A DNA stretch of 51,182 nt from Marinobacterium arenosum (GTDB taxonomy: Bacteria; Pseudomonadota; Gammaproteobacteria; Pseudomonadales; Balneatricaceae), in the NCBI RefSeq assembly GCF_019795155.1, contig NZ_JAILYN010000034.1, positions 1-51,182 of the forward strand, read 5' to 3'. Under the pieces are notes generated by a model that saw only the letters and a program-made list of their open reading frames with translations, was not told the origin of the DNA and searched no databases. This document shows, one piece after another, positions 43,148 to 51,182 of this stretch. The position numbers were made by a program, and so were the translations under genes. How positions within the stretch are numbered: the stretch's first letter is position 1; each line of letters opens with the position of its first letter.

Positions 43148-43680
43148 GTCGCCCTCGGAGCGGGCTCTGACCGCGACAGGGTTGCATGGCCTGCGGATAT
43201 CGCCCTCGGTACCCAAGGGGCATACCAAGCGGCCTGCTACGAAACGCGAGCCCGTAGCAGCGGGCTCTGACCGCGACAGGTCTTGGCATGGTCCGCGGAG
43301 GTCGCCCTCGGTACCCAAGGGGCATACCAAGCGGGCTGCTACGAAACGCGAACCCGTAGCAGCGGGCTCCGACCGCGACAGGATTGCAGGGCCCGCGGAT
43401 GCCGCCCTCGGTACCCAAGGGGCATACCAAGCGGGCTGCTACGAAACGCGAACCCGTAGCGGCGGGCTCTGACCGCGACAGGGTTGCATGGCCTGCGGAT
43501 ATCGCCCTCGGTACCCAAGGGGCATACCAAGCGGGCTGCTACGAAACGCGAACCCGTAGCAGCGGGCTCTGACCGCGACAGGGTTGCAGGGCCCGCGGGT
43601 GTCGCCCTCGGAGCGGGCTGCTACGAAACGCGAACCCGTAGCAGCGGGCTCCGACCGCGATAGGGTCGGGGTGGGCTGCT
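43148..43680. repeat. Second BIME/REP array, units with an 18-bp loop insertion
   Basis: GTAG heads are at 43254, 43356, 43456, 43556 and 43638, giving periods of 102, 100, 100 and 82 bp, with partial units at both ends. The left REP matches the 5560 array (GTAGCAGCGGGCTCTGACCG). In four of the right REPs the hairpin loop holds 18 extra bases (TACCCAAGGGGCATACCA) that extend the palindrome as GGTACC...GGCATACC; the last full unit lacks it. The outer linker is GAAACGCGAACCC, unlike the first array. Reading frames across it translate repeat sequence and are not genes. Confidence 0.88.
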
Positions 43681-43706
43681 TGTATCTCTCGTTGATGGGT
43701 GATTAG

Positions 43707-46523
43707 CTACCGCCCATCGCAAGGAGCCGGGCTGAGATCCGCCGCCTGTTCGCGCAACATCTGTTCGATTTCAGAGGCGGGCACCGGCCGCGAGAAATAG
43801 TAGCCCTGATATAGGTCGCAGCCGTAGTCGCGCAGGCAGTTCAGCTGGTCGACGCTCTCCACCCCTTCCGCCACCACTTTCAGGTTCAGGCTCTTGGCCA
43901 TCGATATGACGGTGTTGCAGATCATCGCGTCATCCTCATCCACGTCGATCTCACTGACGAAGGAGCGGTCGATCTTCAGCTTATCGATCGGGAACCGCTT
44001 CAGATAGGCGAGGCTGGAGTAGCCGGTACCGAAGTCGTCGATACTGAGCTGGATGCCGAGCCGGTGCAGCCGGCTGAGCTTGTCGATGGTGTCTTCGACA
44101 TTGCGCATGATGCAGCTTTCGGTTATCTCCAGGTCAAGCAGCTGCGGTGCCAGGCCGGTGCGTTTCAGCACGCTGGCTACCTGCTGCAGGAAATCGTCGG
44201 TCTGAATCTGCAACGCCGACAGGTTGACCGACATGGTAATCGGCGCCAGCCCCTGCAGCTGCCAGCGCCGGGCCTGCTGGCAGGCCTCCTGCAGTACCCA
44301 TAGGCCGAGCGGGATGATCTGGCCGGTCTCTTCGGCCAGCGGGATAAACGCCATTGGCGAGATCAGTCCCTTGTCGGGGTGCTGCCAGCGTAGCAGCGCC
44401 TCGACGCCGACGATGCGGCCGCTGGCCTGTTCGACCTGCGGCTGGTAATGGAGTTCGAACTGCTGCTCTTTCAATGCCCGATGCAGGGCGTTCTCCAGCA
44501 GTAACCGTTCACTGACGCTGTTGTCGATCCCCTGATTGAAGAACTGGCAGTTGTTCCGGCCCTGTTCCTTGGCGTGGTACATCGCCGCGTCGGCGTTTTT
44601 CAGCAGCGAACGTGGCTCGATACCGTCCTGCGGGTAGATGGCGACACCGATGCTGAGGGTGACGATCAGCTCCTGCAGGCCGAGCCGCATCTCGCGGCGG
44701 AATCGGGTGCGGATCTTGTCGACGATCTGCTGGATGTGTTGCGGGTCGTGCAGATGGGTCAGGATGATGACGAACTCGTCGCCGCCCAGCCGGGAGACGA
44801 TATCGGTGGAGCGGATGCACTGCTTGAAGCGGGCGGCGGCCTCCTTCAGTAGCTGGTCGCCCTCCTGATGGCCGAGGCTGTCGTTGATGTTCTTGAACCG
44901 GTCGAGATCGATGAACAGCACCGCTACCTGCTCGTCGGCGCGTTCGGCCTGGATCAATGTTTGCTGCAGGCGCTCCTCCAGCATCGCCCGGTTGGGCAGG
45001 CCGGTCAGCGGATCGTGGTGGGCCAGGTGCTTGATCCGTTCTTCGGCGATACGCCGGTCGGCGATCTCCTGGTGCAGTTCGCTGATCGCCTCGTGCAACT
45101 CCTTGGTGCGTTCGGCAACCCTCAGTTCCAGCTGTTCGTGGGCTTCGTTCAGCGCCTGCTCGGCCCGCTTGCGGCGGGTGATGTTCATGGCGATCCAGAT
45201 GGTGCCCTCGCTGAGATCCTGCGGGTTGATCGCCTTGGCGCGCAGTTCGATCCACAGTTCCTGGCCGCTGCGGTGGCGTAGCCGCTTCTCAGCCTGGTAG
45301 ACCTGGCCGCGGGACAGTGGCCGATAGCCTTCGCGTCCCATGCGCTCGAAGGCGGTAAGGTCCACGTGCAGGTGTTCTGTCGTGCGGCCGATCAGCTCTT
45401 CCGGCTGGTAACCGAACATGCTGGCGAATTTCTGGTTGCAGCGGGTGACTACGCGCTCCTTCAGGAACACGATGCCGACCATGGCATACTCCAGGATCAG
45501 CTCCTGCTCCTGCATCATTTGTTTTAGTGCCTGCTGGTGGCGCACTTCGTTGTCGATATTGTCGATGATCCAGATGAAGCCCGATTCCGGATGGCCGGGC
45601 ACCACCATCTTGCCGCGCAGGGCGCACCAGATCAGCTCGCCGCTCTTGCGCTTCATCAGCAGGCGCTTGTTGTATAGCTGGCCGCGGCTCAACAGCGGAT
45701 AGGCTTCCTCGCCAACGCTGTCGAAAATCGCCTGGTCACGATAGAGCACCACACCGCGCTGGCCGATCAGCTCTTCTACCTGGTAGCCGAAGATCTTGGC
45801 GAACTGACGGTTACAGCGCAGGATGCGGCGTTCCTTGATGAAACTGATGCCGACCCCAGCATGTTCCAGGATCACCTGCTGTTCACGCAGCAGGCTCTCC
45901 ACCGGGTCTTCGTTCTCCAGGTAGGGGTTCAGGTCCTGCTCGGTCAGCTCGATACGACGTTGCGGCGGCCGGGTAACGATGATATCCAGCGAGTGCCAGC
46001 GCGGCCCGGTGCGGGTGTTGACCAGCGCCTGGCCGAGATAACTGCCGACCTGGCGCAGCTGGGTCCAGATCTGTTCCGCCTGCTGCAGGTCGACGAAGTG
46101 ATCGATAAAGTGCTGTTCGTCGCTGTTGAACAGGCGATGGGCATTGCTGTTGCGCAGGATCAGGTCGCCCTGCATGTCGTAAGCGCTGCGCAGATTCTTC
46201 TGTGACAGCGCGGCGGCCTGCGGGCCGGGTTCCGGTAGCTGCTCGAACAGCCAATGCTGGTCGCCCAGGAGTTGGATCCGGCAGCGGTAATGCTGGCCGC
46301 GCCACTGGAATTCGCAAGTGTCCGATTCCGCACCGAGGCAAGCCGCCAGTGGGGTGGGTTGGAGCGCGTGCAGTTCGTCGAGGTTGGCGCACTGCCAAAG
46401 CGCCAGTGCCGCCGGGTTGGCCCAGCCGATTCGACCCCGGTCAGCATCGTAGTGCCAGACCGCCTGTTCTATGCTGTCCAGTAAACGGTCTGAGCGGGCT
46501 TCCGTGTCAGTGAATATGCCCAT
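43707..46523 (-). CDS. PAS-GGDEF-EAL protein, cyclic-di-GMP turnover
   Basis: The protein has 938 residues and no transmembrane helix. An N-terminal PAS-like region (about 10-100) and two clear, similar PAS domains (215-330 and 338-450) lead through a helical linker (450-498) to GGDEF (500-665) and EAL (675-925). The cyclase motif GGDEF (580-584) and the inhibitory site RSTD (571-574, five residues before it) are both intact. The phosphodiesterase has EALLRW (708-713) and [20 protein letters not shown]. Both activities are therefore possible, and direction is probably set by the PAS sensors. It is divergent from tcdA. Confidence 0.93.
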   Translation of the reverse strand: MGIFTDTEARSDRLLDSIEQAVWHYDADRGRIGWANPAALALWQCANLDELHALQPTPLAACLGAESDTCEFQWRGQHYRCRIQLLGDQHWLFEQLPEPGPQAAALSQKNLRSAYDMQGDLILRNSNAHRLFNSDEQHFIDHFVDLQQAEQIWTQLRQVGSYLGQALVNTRTGPRWHSLDIIVTRPPQRRIELTEQDLNPYLENEDPVESLLREQQVILEHAGVGISFIKERRILRCNRQFAKIFGYQVEELIGQRGVVLYRDQAIFDSVGEEAYPLLSRGQLYNKRLLMKRKSGELIWCALRGKMVVPGHPESGFIWIIDNIDNEVRHQQALKQMMQEQELILEYAMVGIVFLKERVVTRCNQKFASMFGYQPEELIGRTTEHLHVDLTAFERMGREGYRPLSRGQVYQAEKRLRHRSGQELWIELRAKAINPQDLSEGTIWIAMNITRRKRAEQALNEAHEQLELRVAERTKELHEAISELHQEIADRRIAEERIKHLAHHDPLTGLPNRAMLEERLQQTLIQAERADEQVAVLFIDLDRFKNINDSLGHQEGDQLLKEAAARFKQCIRSTDIVSRLGGDEFVIILTHLHDPQHIQQIVDKIRTRFRREMRLGLQELIVTLSIGVAIYPQDGIEPRSLLKNADAAMYHAKEQGRNNCQFFNQGIDNSVSERLLLENALHRALKEQQFELHYQPQVEQASGRIVGVEALLRWQHPDKGLISPMAFIPLAEETGQIIPLGLWVLQEACQQARRWQLQGLAPITMSVNLSALQIQTDDFLQQVASVLKRTGLAPQLLDLEITESCIMRNVEDTIDKLSRLHRLGIQLSIDDFGTGYSSLAYLKRFPIDKLKIDRSFVSEIDVDEDDAMICNTVISMAKSLNLKVVAEGVESVDQLNCLRDYGCDLYQGYYFSRPVPASEIEQMLREQAADLSPAPCDGR

Positions 46524-46638
46524 CGGTTATTGTTTTCAGCCTCTAATCCCTGAATAATCGCCGGTCCCGTTTCTGGCCTACCGGGCCGGCTGTTCTTTAT
46601 TGTTATAATCGCGCCGCATTTCCTGTAGCGAGGTAGCT

Positions 46639-47436
46639 GTGACTCACGACTTTGAACACCGTTTTGGCGGTACCCGCCGACTCTATGGCTCTGCCGCTGT
46701 CGAGCTTTTTCGCCAGGCACATGTCTGCGTGGTCGGTATCGGCGGTGTCGGCTCCTGGGTCGCCGAGGCACTGGCCCGCACAGCCATCGGCAATATCACC
46801 CTGATCGACCTGGATGATCTCTGCATCACCAATACCAACCGGCAGATCCATGCGCTGAGCGATACCGTCGGTCGCAGCAAGGTGCAGGTGATGGCCGAGC
46901 GGATACGGTCGATCAATCCGGACTGTACGCCGTACGAGGTCGAGGACTTTATCACCCGGGATAACATTGCCGAACTGATCAGCGACCAATTCGACTACGT
47001 TATAGACGCCATTGACAGTGTCAAGGAAAAAGCGGCGCTGATCGCTCACTGTAAAAGGCGCAAGATTCCGGTGATCACCGTCGGCGGTGCCGGCGGTCAG
47101 ATGGACCCGACCCAGATCCAGGTCACCGATCTCAGCCGCACGGAGCAGGATCCGCTGGCGGCCAAAGTACGCTCGCTGCTGCGGCGGGATTACGGTTTCA
47201 GCAAGAGCGGCCGTCGCTTCGCGGTGGACTGTGTCTACTCGACCGAGCAGCTGATGTACCCGCAGCCCGATGGCAGTGTCTGCGGCAACAAGAGCCTGCT
47301 GGACGGCAATACCCGGCTCGATTGCGCCGGCGGCTTCGGGGCGGCCACCTGCGTTACAGCAACCTTCGGTTTTGTTGCCGTTTCACGGGTGTTGAAAAAG
47401 GTGGTCGAGCGGGCGGAGCGTCAGGGGCGACTGTAA
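46639..47436 (+). CDS. tcdA: tRNA threonylcarbamoyladenosine dehydratase
   Basis: This 265-residue E1-like enzyme uses ATP to turn t6A37 of tRNA into its cyclic form. Visible blocks are HRFGGTRRLYG, the nucleotide loop VVGIGGVGSWVAEALAR, LIDLDDLCITNTNRQIHAL, VGGAGGQMDPTQIQVTDLS and CAGGFGAATCVTATFGFVAV. It uses a GTG start at 46639 behind GAGGT. A TATAAT lies at 46604-46609, about 30 bp upstream. The stop is 53 bp from the end of the convergent small coiled-coil gene. Confidence 0.95.
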   Translation: MTHDFEHRFGGTRRLYGSAAVELFRQAHVCVVGIGGVGSWVAEALARTAIGNITLIDLDDLCITNTNRQIHALSDTVGRSKVQVMAERIRSINPDCTPYEVEDFITRDNIAELISDQFDYVIDAIDSVKEKAALIAHCKRRKIPVITVGGAGGQMDPTQIQVTDLSRTEQDPLAAKVRSLLRRDYGFSKSGRRFAVDCVYSTEQLMYPQPDGSVCGNKSLLDGNTRLDCAGGFGAATCVTATFGFVAVSRVLKKVVERAERQGRL

Positions 47437-47489
47437 GCTGCGGGGCGACCGGGCTGCTGGAAAATTACAGTGCAGTATTCGGTCGCCGT

Positions 47490-47747
47490 TCAGCGTTTGG
47501 AGATTTCGCGCATCAGCCCGGAGATATCGAGGCCCTGCATGGAGGCCAGCGCTTCCACATCGTTCGGGCGGGTCGGCGGCATGCCGGCGACTTTCTTTTG
47601 GTTGGCCTGGGCAGCCTGTTTTTCTTGTGCTTCCTTTGCTTTCAGTGCTTCTTGCTCAGCGATTTTCTGAACGAGAGCTTGCTGAACACGGTCCAGTTGT
47701 TCGGCTGTCAGTGACGAAAGCCATTCGACGGTTTTATCTTGATTCAT
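47490..47747 (-). CDS. Small helical protein of unknown function
   Basis: The product has 85 residues from ATG 47747. Residues 1-65 are predicted helical (MNQDKTVEWLSSLTAEQLDR, then a Lys/Glu/Ala/Gln-rich coiled coil), and a short C-terminal part carries a motif-like LASMQGLDISGLMREISKR. An upstream in-frame TTG (47777) gives ten less likely residues. I recognise no family. It is convergent with tcdA. Confidence 0.6.
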   Translation of the reverse strand: MNQDKTVEWLSSLTAEQLDRVQQALVQKIAEQEALKAKEAQEKQAAQANQKKVAGMPPTRPNDVEALASMQGLDISGLMREISKR

Positions 47748-47903
47748 ATCGGTACAAGTCAGGGGAAGAAAGTACAACGGATGTACAAATTATAACAGTA
47801 TCGCGTTACAACATCCGCGGATTCGGCGACGGCGATTGCCTGAACACCATTTTTTGATTGCTGTATTGTGGCTTGAAACCCAAGCGAAAACAATCAGTAA
47901 GCC

Positions 47904-47931
47904 TTGCAATTAAGTGCGGAAAGGGTATTCT
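47904..47931 (+). promoter_or_regulatory. Promoter of tRNA-Gly
   Basis: TTGCAA (47904-47909), 16-bp spacer and TATTCT (47926-47931) precede the tRNA by about 60 bp. A GGCCCGGCCTCCGGGCC palindrome sits in the leader. Confidence 0.55.
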
Positions 47932-47993
47932 TTCCGTGTCTTCGCCAGATGCCGCCATCGGTGCCTGGCCCGGCCTCCGGGCCGCTTTCAACT

Positions 47994-48067
47994 GCGGGTG
48001 TAGTTCAATGGTAGAACGGCAGCTTCCCAAGCTGCATACGGGAGTTCGATTCTCCTCACCCGCTCCA
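47994..48067 (+). tRNA. tRNA-Gly (anticodon CCC)
   Basis: The 74-nt cloverleaf has encoded CCA. The acceptor pairs GCGGGTG with CACCCGC. The T-arm is GGGAGTTCGATTCTCC, and the anticodon stem GCAGC/GCTGC closes the loop TTCCCAA, giving CCC at 48026-48028. Confidence 0.95.
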
Positions 48068-48158
48068 GCTCGTTCAGCATATGATAATTGCAATATATCC
48101 ACCAGCCGGACGGGGCGTTATCCGCGTGTGCACAAAAAGCATGCCCACCCTACCACGC

Positions 48159-48193
48159 TGTTAACTCGAAACTGTTCACTCTTCACTTTACAT
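48159..48193 (+). repeat. Heptanucleotide-phased repeat array
   Basis: Units TGTTAAC, TCGAAAC, TGTTCAC, TCTTCAC and TTTACAT follow in phase and stop exactly at the A run of the adjoining terminator stem. Confidence 0.5.
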
Positions 48194-48221
48194 AAAAAAG
48201 CCCTCCGAACTGCGGAGGGCT
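48193..48221 (-). terminator. Intrinsic terminator, minus strand
   Basis: A perfect 9-bp stem AGCCCTCCG/CGGAGGGCT (48199-48207 with 48213-48221), 5-nt loop, and a U run on the minus strand (A6 at 48194-48199). It lies about 205 bp after the prephenate dehydratase stop. Confidence 0.88.
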
Positions 48222-48300
48222 AAAGGCGTTAACTCTTAGAGTGGCCAGAGTTAAAAAAGGGATGCGACTGAGTTCTCGCAACCAGGTGGGCTGACGAGTC
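48193..48300 (-). ncRNA. Candidate small RNA between pheA and tRNA-Gly
   Basis: On the minus strand a possible promoter (TTGTGC, 17 bp, CATACT, about 48340 to 48311) is followed by about 110 nt ending at an intrinsic terminator (48193-48221). Inside are complementary segments (GATGCGA...TCGCATC across 48260-48312, and AGAGTTAA/TTAACTCT). No ORF is present. It may instead be only the pheA 3' region, so this is tentative. The rest of 48313-48426 has three copies of a GTTGTGCA-like word but no gene. Confidence 0.3.
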
Positions 48301-48426
48301 GTCATTCGCATCTGCAGTATGGCACTGCATTGTGCGGTGCACAACAATACTTTTGTACCAGTTTCAGTATGTTAAGCTTTTGTTGCTGAGCAGGGTTGTG
48401 CAAAAGCGACATCTGGTTGTGCACTC

Positions 48427-49296
48427 TTACTCTTCAATGATCGCATCCTGCCGGTAACGGAACGGGTGGGCCGGGTAGGTGCCCATGACCCGCACGTCTT
48501 TGGCGAAGAAGTTCAACTCCTGCAGCGCGTACTGCATCGACTGCTCGTAGGGGTGGCCCTCCACATCGAGGTGGAAGCTGGATGCCTGCATGGTGTCGGA
48601 AGCCATATAGCTCTCCAGCTTTACCATGTTGACCCCGTTGGTGGCAAAACCGCCCAGTGCTTTATAGAGCGCAGACGGGATGTTACGCACCGTGAACAGC
48701 AGCGTGGTCATGAATTTCACGTCCGCTTCCAGCGCCGGCATATGGCTGTCGTGGGCGACGATCAGGAAACGGGTGGTGTTGCCGCTCTTGTCCTGGTAGT
48801 TCTCGCGGACCACCTGCAGGCCGTATAGTTCGGCCGCCAGGCTGGAAGCGATGGCGGCATGGCTGCGCTCGCCGCTCTCGGCCAGTTCCTTGGCCGAGCC
48901 GGCGGTGTCCAGGCTGGCGATCGGTTCCAGCCCCATCTCCTTGATATTGCCGTCGCACTGGGCCAGCGCCTGTGGGTGGGAGGAGACGGTTTTCAACTCC
49001 TCCTCCTTGACGCCGGGCAGCGCCAGCAGGCAATGGTTAACCGGCTCGAAATGCTCGCCGATGATATGCAGCTTGGTTTTCGGCATCAGCCGGTAGATCT
49101 CTTCGACCCGGCCGGCGGTGGAGTTTTCCAGCGGAATCATCGCCAGTGCGGCATCGCCGCGCTCGACCATAAACATCGCCTCAAAGAAGCTGTCGCAGGC
49201 AAACGGTTCCATCTCCGGATGCACGCGGCGGCAGGAGAGGTGGGAGTATGCGCCAGGCTGGCCCTGGTAAGCGATGATCTTTTTAGCAGTGTTCAT
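48427..49296 (-). CDS. pheA: Prephenate dehydratase (monofunctional, with ACT domain)
   Basis: This 289-residue enzyme turns prephenate into phenylpyruvate for phenylalanine synthesis. The catalytic domain (about 8-190) starts IAYQGQPGAYSHLSCRRVHP and holds the active-site motif GNTTRFLIVA. An ACT regulatory domain follows (about 200-280), whose Phe-binding ESRP motif reads LESYMASD here. There is no N-terminal chorismate mutase, unlike the fused PheA common in gammaproteobacteria. The ESYM form recalls alphaproteobacterial and other monofunctional types. A separate chorismate mutase would be needed. Confidence 0.92.
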   Translation of the reverse strand: MNTAKKIIAYQGQPGAYSHLSCRRVHPEMEPFACDSFFEAMFMVERGDAALAMIPLENSTAGRVEEIYRLMPKTKLHIIGEHFEPVNHCLLALPGVKEEELKTVSSHPQALAQCDGNIKEMGLEPIASLDTAGSAKELAESGERSHAAIASSLAAELYGLQVVRENYQDKSGNTTRFLIVAHDSHMPALEADVKFMTTLLFTVRNIPSALYKALGGFATNGVNMVKLESYMASDTMQASSFHLDVEGHPYEQSMQYALQELNFFAKDVRVMGTYPAHPFRYRQDAIIEE

Positions 49297-49427
49297 GGTG
49301 GTGTTAACCCAGGTCAGGTTAAAGAAAAAGGGCGCATATTATGTCATAGCCGTTCACTGGAAAAAATCGAACCCCTCCGGTACCTTGCATGATCGCTTTT
49401 TCCGCATGCCAACGGCTATCTACGATT

Positions 49428-50144
49428 ATGACTCCGGAACGTAAACAGAAGTTGCTGCAGGTGCTGCAGCGCCGCCAACCCGACCTGACGCTGATCGCCG
49501 AGCGGGTGCACAAACCGCGCAATCTGGCGGCGCTGCTGCGCAACGCCGATGCGGTAGGCATCCACCAGGTACACACCGTGGCGCCGAAAGCGGGTTATCG
49601 CTACAGCGGTACCGCGCTGGGTTCGGACCGCTGGGTGTCGACCCAGCAGCATGAGACCTTTGCCGAGGCGGCCGAAGCCGTGCGGGCGCAAGGGATGAAG
49701 ATTTATGCGGCCCATCTGTCCGGTCGGGCGCTCGATTACCGGCTGGTCGACTATACCGCGCCCTGCGCGATCCTGTTCGGTGCCGAGAAACAGGGGGTGG
49801 GCGAGGAGGCTCAGGCGCAGGCCGACGAGCACATCATCATCCCGATGATGGGCATGGTCAGCTCGCTCAACGTGTCGACCGCCGCCGGGATTATCCTGGT
49901 GGAGGCGCAGCAGCAGCGGTTGGCCGCCGGGCTTTATGACCAGCCCCGGTTGTCAGTCGAGGAGATCGCCCGCTGCCTGTTCGAGTGGAGCAACCGCAAA
50001 TTGGCGCTGTTCTGCCGGGACAGGGGGCTGGCCTATCCCCCCTATGACGGCGAGGGCGAACTGATCGACGCGCCGGGCTGGAACCGGCGGCTGCAGCAGG
50101 GCCAGGTGCCCCGCCAGGATTGGTCGGCTACGCCGTTGCTATAG
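49428..50144 (+). CDS. trmH: tRNA (guanosine(18)-2'-O)-methyltransferase
   Basis: This 238-residue SPOUT methyltransferase methylates the 2'-OH of G18 in the tRNA D-loop using SAM. The start MTPERKQKLLQVLQRRQPDL aligns with TrmH. The knot motifs are VHKPRNLAALLRNADAVG, ILFGAEKQGVGEEA and IPMMGMVSSLNVSTAAGIIL. The C-terminal tail (RDRGLAYPPYDGEGEL) is also TrmH-like. ATG 49428 was preferred because it matches homologue starts; the frame extends 13 codons upstream. It is divergent from pheA. Confidence 0.94.
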   Translation: MTPERKQKLLQVLQRRQPDLTLIAERVHKPRNLAALLRNADAVGIHQVHTVAPKAGYRYSGTALGSDRWVSTQQHETFAEAAEAVRAQGMKIYAAHLSGRALDYRLVDYTAPCAILFGAEKQGVGEEAQAQADEHIIIPMMGMVSSLNVSTAAGIILVEAQQQRLAAGLYDQPRLSVEEIARCLFEWSNRKLALFCRDRGLAYPPYDGEGELIDAPGWNRRLQQGQVPRQDWSATPLL

Positions 50145-50208
50145 CCCGATATAACGCCTGCCTGGCGCTAACTTTTTGTTTCAATAAGCGAATTTCGTGA
50201 AATCGGTT

Positions 50209-50236
50209 TTGCATCCGGCGGCATGGCTGGTATACT
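50209..50236 (+). promoter_or_regulatory. Promoter upstream of the SRP RNA gene
   Basis: TTGCAT (50209-50214), a 16-bp spacer and TATACT (50231-50236). Transcription would start near 50243, about 78 nt before the mature RNA. Confidence 0.6.
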
Positions 50237-50320
50237 GCGCGCCTGTCTCGAGTTGAGTAGTCCGAGACATCTGGTTTTCGAGGGTTTGATCATCGCATCA
50301 AACCGTTGGAGCCGCGTTAT

Positions 50321-50431
50321 GGCGGCTCTGCCGGTCCTCTCGCAACATGAAGCCGTGAACCCGGTCAGGCCCGGAAGGGAGCAGCCGCAGCGGTGGAATT
50401 GTGTGCCGGGATGTGGCTGGTGGGGTCGCCC
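50321..50431 (+). ncRNA. ffs: 4.5S signal recognition particle RNA
   Basis: The conserved apical domain is unmistakable: GGTCAGGCCCGGAAGGGAGC with the GGAA tetraloop, AGCAGCCGCAGC, and GTGTGCCGGGATGTGGCTGG. The terminal helix pairs GGCGGCTC (50321-50328) with GGGTCGCC (50423-50430). Size (about 110 nt) matches E. coli 4.5S RNA. With Ffh it targets membrane proteins to FtsY. A T-rich stretch (CTTTCTCTTTTCT) just after it probably ends transcription. Confidence 0.96.
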
Positions 50432-50890
50432 CCATCTTTCTCTTTTCTGTTCTTGCGAATCCCCCATCCTGTATAAGTCCCGTTAGCATAGCGGTGACCG
50501 TTGCCGCTCGATTATTGATCGCGCGTTGATGTTCAATGTCTAGTTCAAAGAGTCCCCCCGATTGTTGGCTGGATTGTAAATGTTCAGACTAGATCTGACA
50601 GTCAGTGTCAGCAGAGCCCACTTAAACTCGGTGCCCAAAAACAGACCTCCCATTGGGTGGTGGGGGAGGTAACAGCAGGCACAACGCGGGTATGAGAAAT
50701 GCTGGGTTTATTTATCCGTTTCAGCGGCGCTAAGGTCTCTTAGCTGACATGAGATTAAAGACGTAGCCTGCGCTCCAATGACGATCTTCAACCACTTGTG
50801 TGGCTGCTCGAACGTTAGCCGGATCAACTGAATCTTATTGCCGGTTGCCATTATTGGCTATCAGCGAAGGGATGATTGATTCATTATTCA
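50432..50890. other. Region without recognisable gene, right flank
   Basis: No supported ORF in these 460 bp. Short palindromes occur near 50585-50615 (TCAGACTAGATCTGA and CTGACAGTCAGTGTCAG). The mix of short inverted repeats and absence of genes next to an insertion sequence suggests an eroded mobile-element or recombined region, but I cannot identify a source. Confidence 0.35.
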
Positions 50891-51060
50891 TTACCATTTT
50901 TCGCCAAATGCGCGCAGATCCAGTTCGAACGTCCAGGCCTGCGATGGTTGTTGCGTTAGAAAGTAGACCGCTTCAGCAATCTGGGAAGGTTCCATGAAAT
51001 ACTCTTGCGGATATCCTTGAACATGCCGACCCGGATTCACGATCCCGTCGAGGATCACGT
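50891..51060 (-). pseudogene. 3' fragment of a short-chain dehydrogenase/reductase gene, cut by an insertion sequence
   Basis: About 56 C-terminal codons remain, reading NVILDGIVNPGRH, then PSQIAEAVYFLTQQPSQAWT, then LDLRAFGEKW and stop. This is the usual end of a classical SDR (the PSQIAEAVYFL helix and the FELDLRAFGEKW strand). The frame runs into the end of an IS21-like element at about 51061, so the Rossmann fold and catalytic YxxxK are missing from this side. Whether the 5' part survives beyond the element cannot be seen. Confidence 0.7.
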
Positions 51061-51182
51061 TGCATATTCCGGCCCATCGTGAACAGCCATTCCGGCGGAA
51101 CGTGAACACCGATTCTGGTTCAACGTGAACACCCATTCCGGCCGAAGCTGAACACTTGTGCCCAATTTCCGGAATCGCCGTT
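51061..51182. mobile_element. End of an IS21-like insertion sequence, continues beyond the window
   Basis: The element appears to begin with TGCATATTCCGG at 51061. Four tandem 23-bp repeats follow (51066-51088, 51089-51111, 51112-51134, 51135-51157), each of the form ATTCCGGnnnAnCGTGAACA. Multiple terminal repeats of this size, with TG at the tip, are typical of IS21-family ends, where they bind the IstA transposase. No transposase is inside the window, so family assignment rests on the end structure and on memory of similar ends. Confidence 0.65.

Noticed and set aside
43139-43572. Several short ORFs on both strands in the second BIME array
   Set aside because: They translate the tandem repeat itself (same peptide repeated with period about 33 residues); no start signals.

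Overview
The window looks like chromosomal core DNA of a GC-rich gammaproteobacterium near the Pseudomonadales/Oceanospirillales. Evidence for this: Gram-negative envelope genes (mlaA, a general porin, a YgiM-like SH3 protein); gene order that, from memory, matches Pseudomonas in several blocks (mlaA, SpoIIE-type phosphatase regulator, STAS protein, tal, dusA; purM-purN-DUF3108 divergent from DUF2066, with hda close by; gltX, tRNA-Ala, tRNA-Glu); and REP/BIME repeats of the Pseudomonas type. The genus cannot be fixed from the sequence. There is no prophage, CRISPR array or toxin-antitoxin cluster. The only mobile element is the end of an IS21-like insertion sequence at the right border.

Layout. 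1-5.4 kb: an SH3/coiled-coil envelope protein divergent from an MscS channel; a large SLC5-type membrane protein with a STAC-like region but no kinase; an orphan pxpC whose 3' end overlaps a convergent yidD. 5.5-6.6 kb: an array of eight BIME units. 6.6-10.3 kb: mqo with a long, apparently structured leader holding a 54-codon ORF, then a PIN-PhoH ATPase. 10.5-17.3 kb: cobB, ppnN, a CPA1 antiporter coupled to an AIM24-family gene, an M23 peptidase overlapping a bactofilin, and a YafJ-type amidotransferase. 17.4-21.3 kb: hrpA. 21.7-25.6 kb: a highly expressed porin, a small exported protein, mlaA, and a partner-switching pair (pseudo-receiver/PP2C phosphatase plus STAS protein).

25.8-26.0 kb holds what I think is the most interesting item: a predicted small RNA with several GGA motifs in hairpin loops followed by an intrinsic terminator, which is the design of CsrB/RsmY/RsmZ-type sponges of CsrA/RsmA. 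It lies directly downstream of the partner-switching pair. 26.2-32.8 kb: dusA-tal, a universal stress protein, dgkA, gltX, two tRNAs and a DUF3108 gene. 32.8-37.7 kb: purM-purN on one strand; DUF2066, a PerM-like permease and hda on the other. 37.9-43.1 kb: an aromatic aminotransferase, a VRR-NUC nuclease, a TetR regulator, a pseudouridine synthase and a small CxxC protein. 43.1-43.7 kb: a second BIME array with a different loop architecture. 43.7-50.4 kb: a PAS-GGDEF-EAL protein, tcdA, a small coiled-coil protein, tRNA-Gly, a prephenate dehydratase, trmH and the 4.5S SRP RNA. After that come about 460 bp without a recognisable gene, then an SDR gene fragment cut by the insertion sequence.

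Short heptanucleotide-phased repeat arrays recur at five intergenic places, mostly just 3' of genes and beside terminators. Functional themes are central metabolism and translation, envelope integrity, and signalling (c-di-GMP, partner switching, probable Csr/Rsm RNA).
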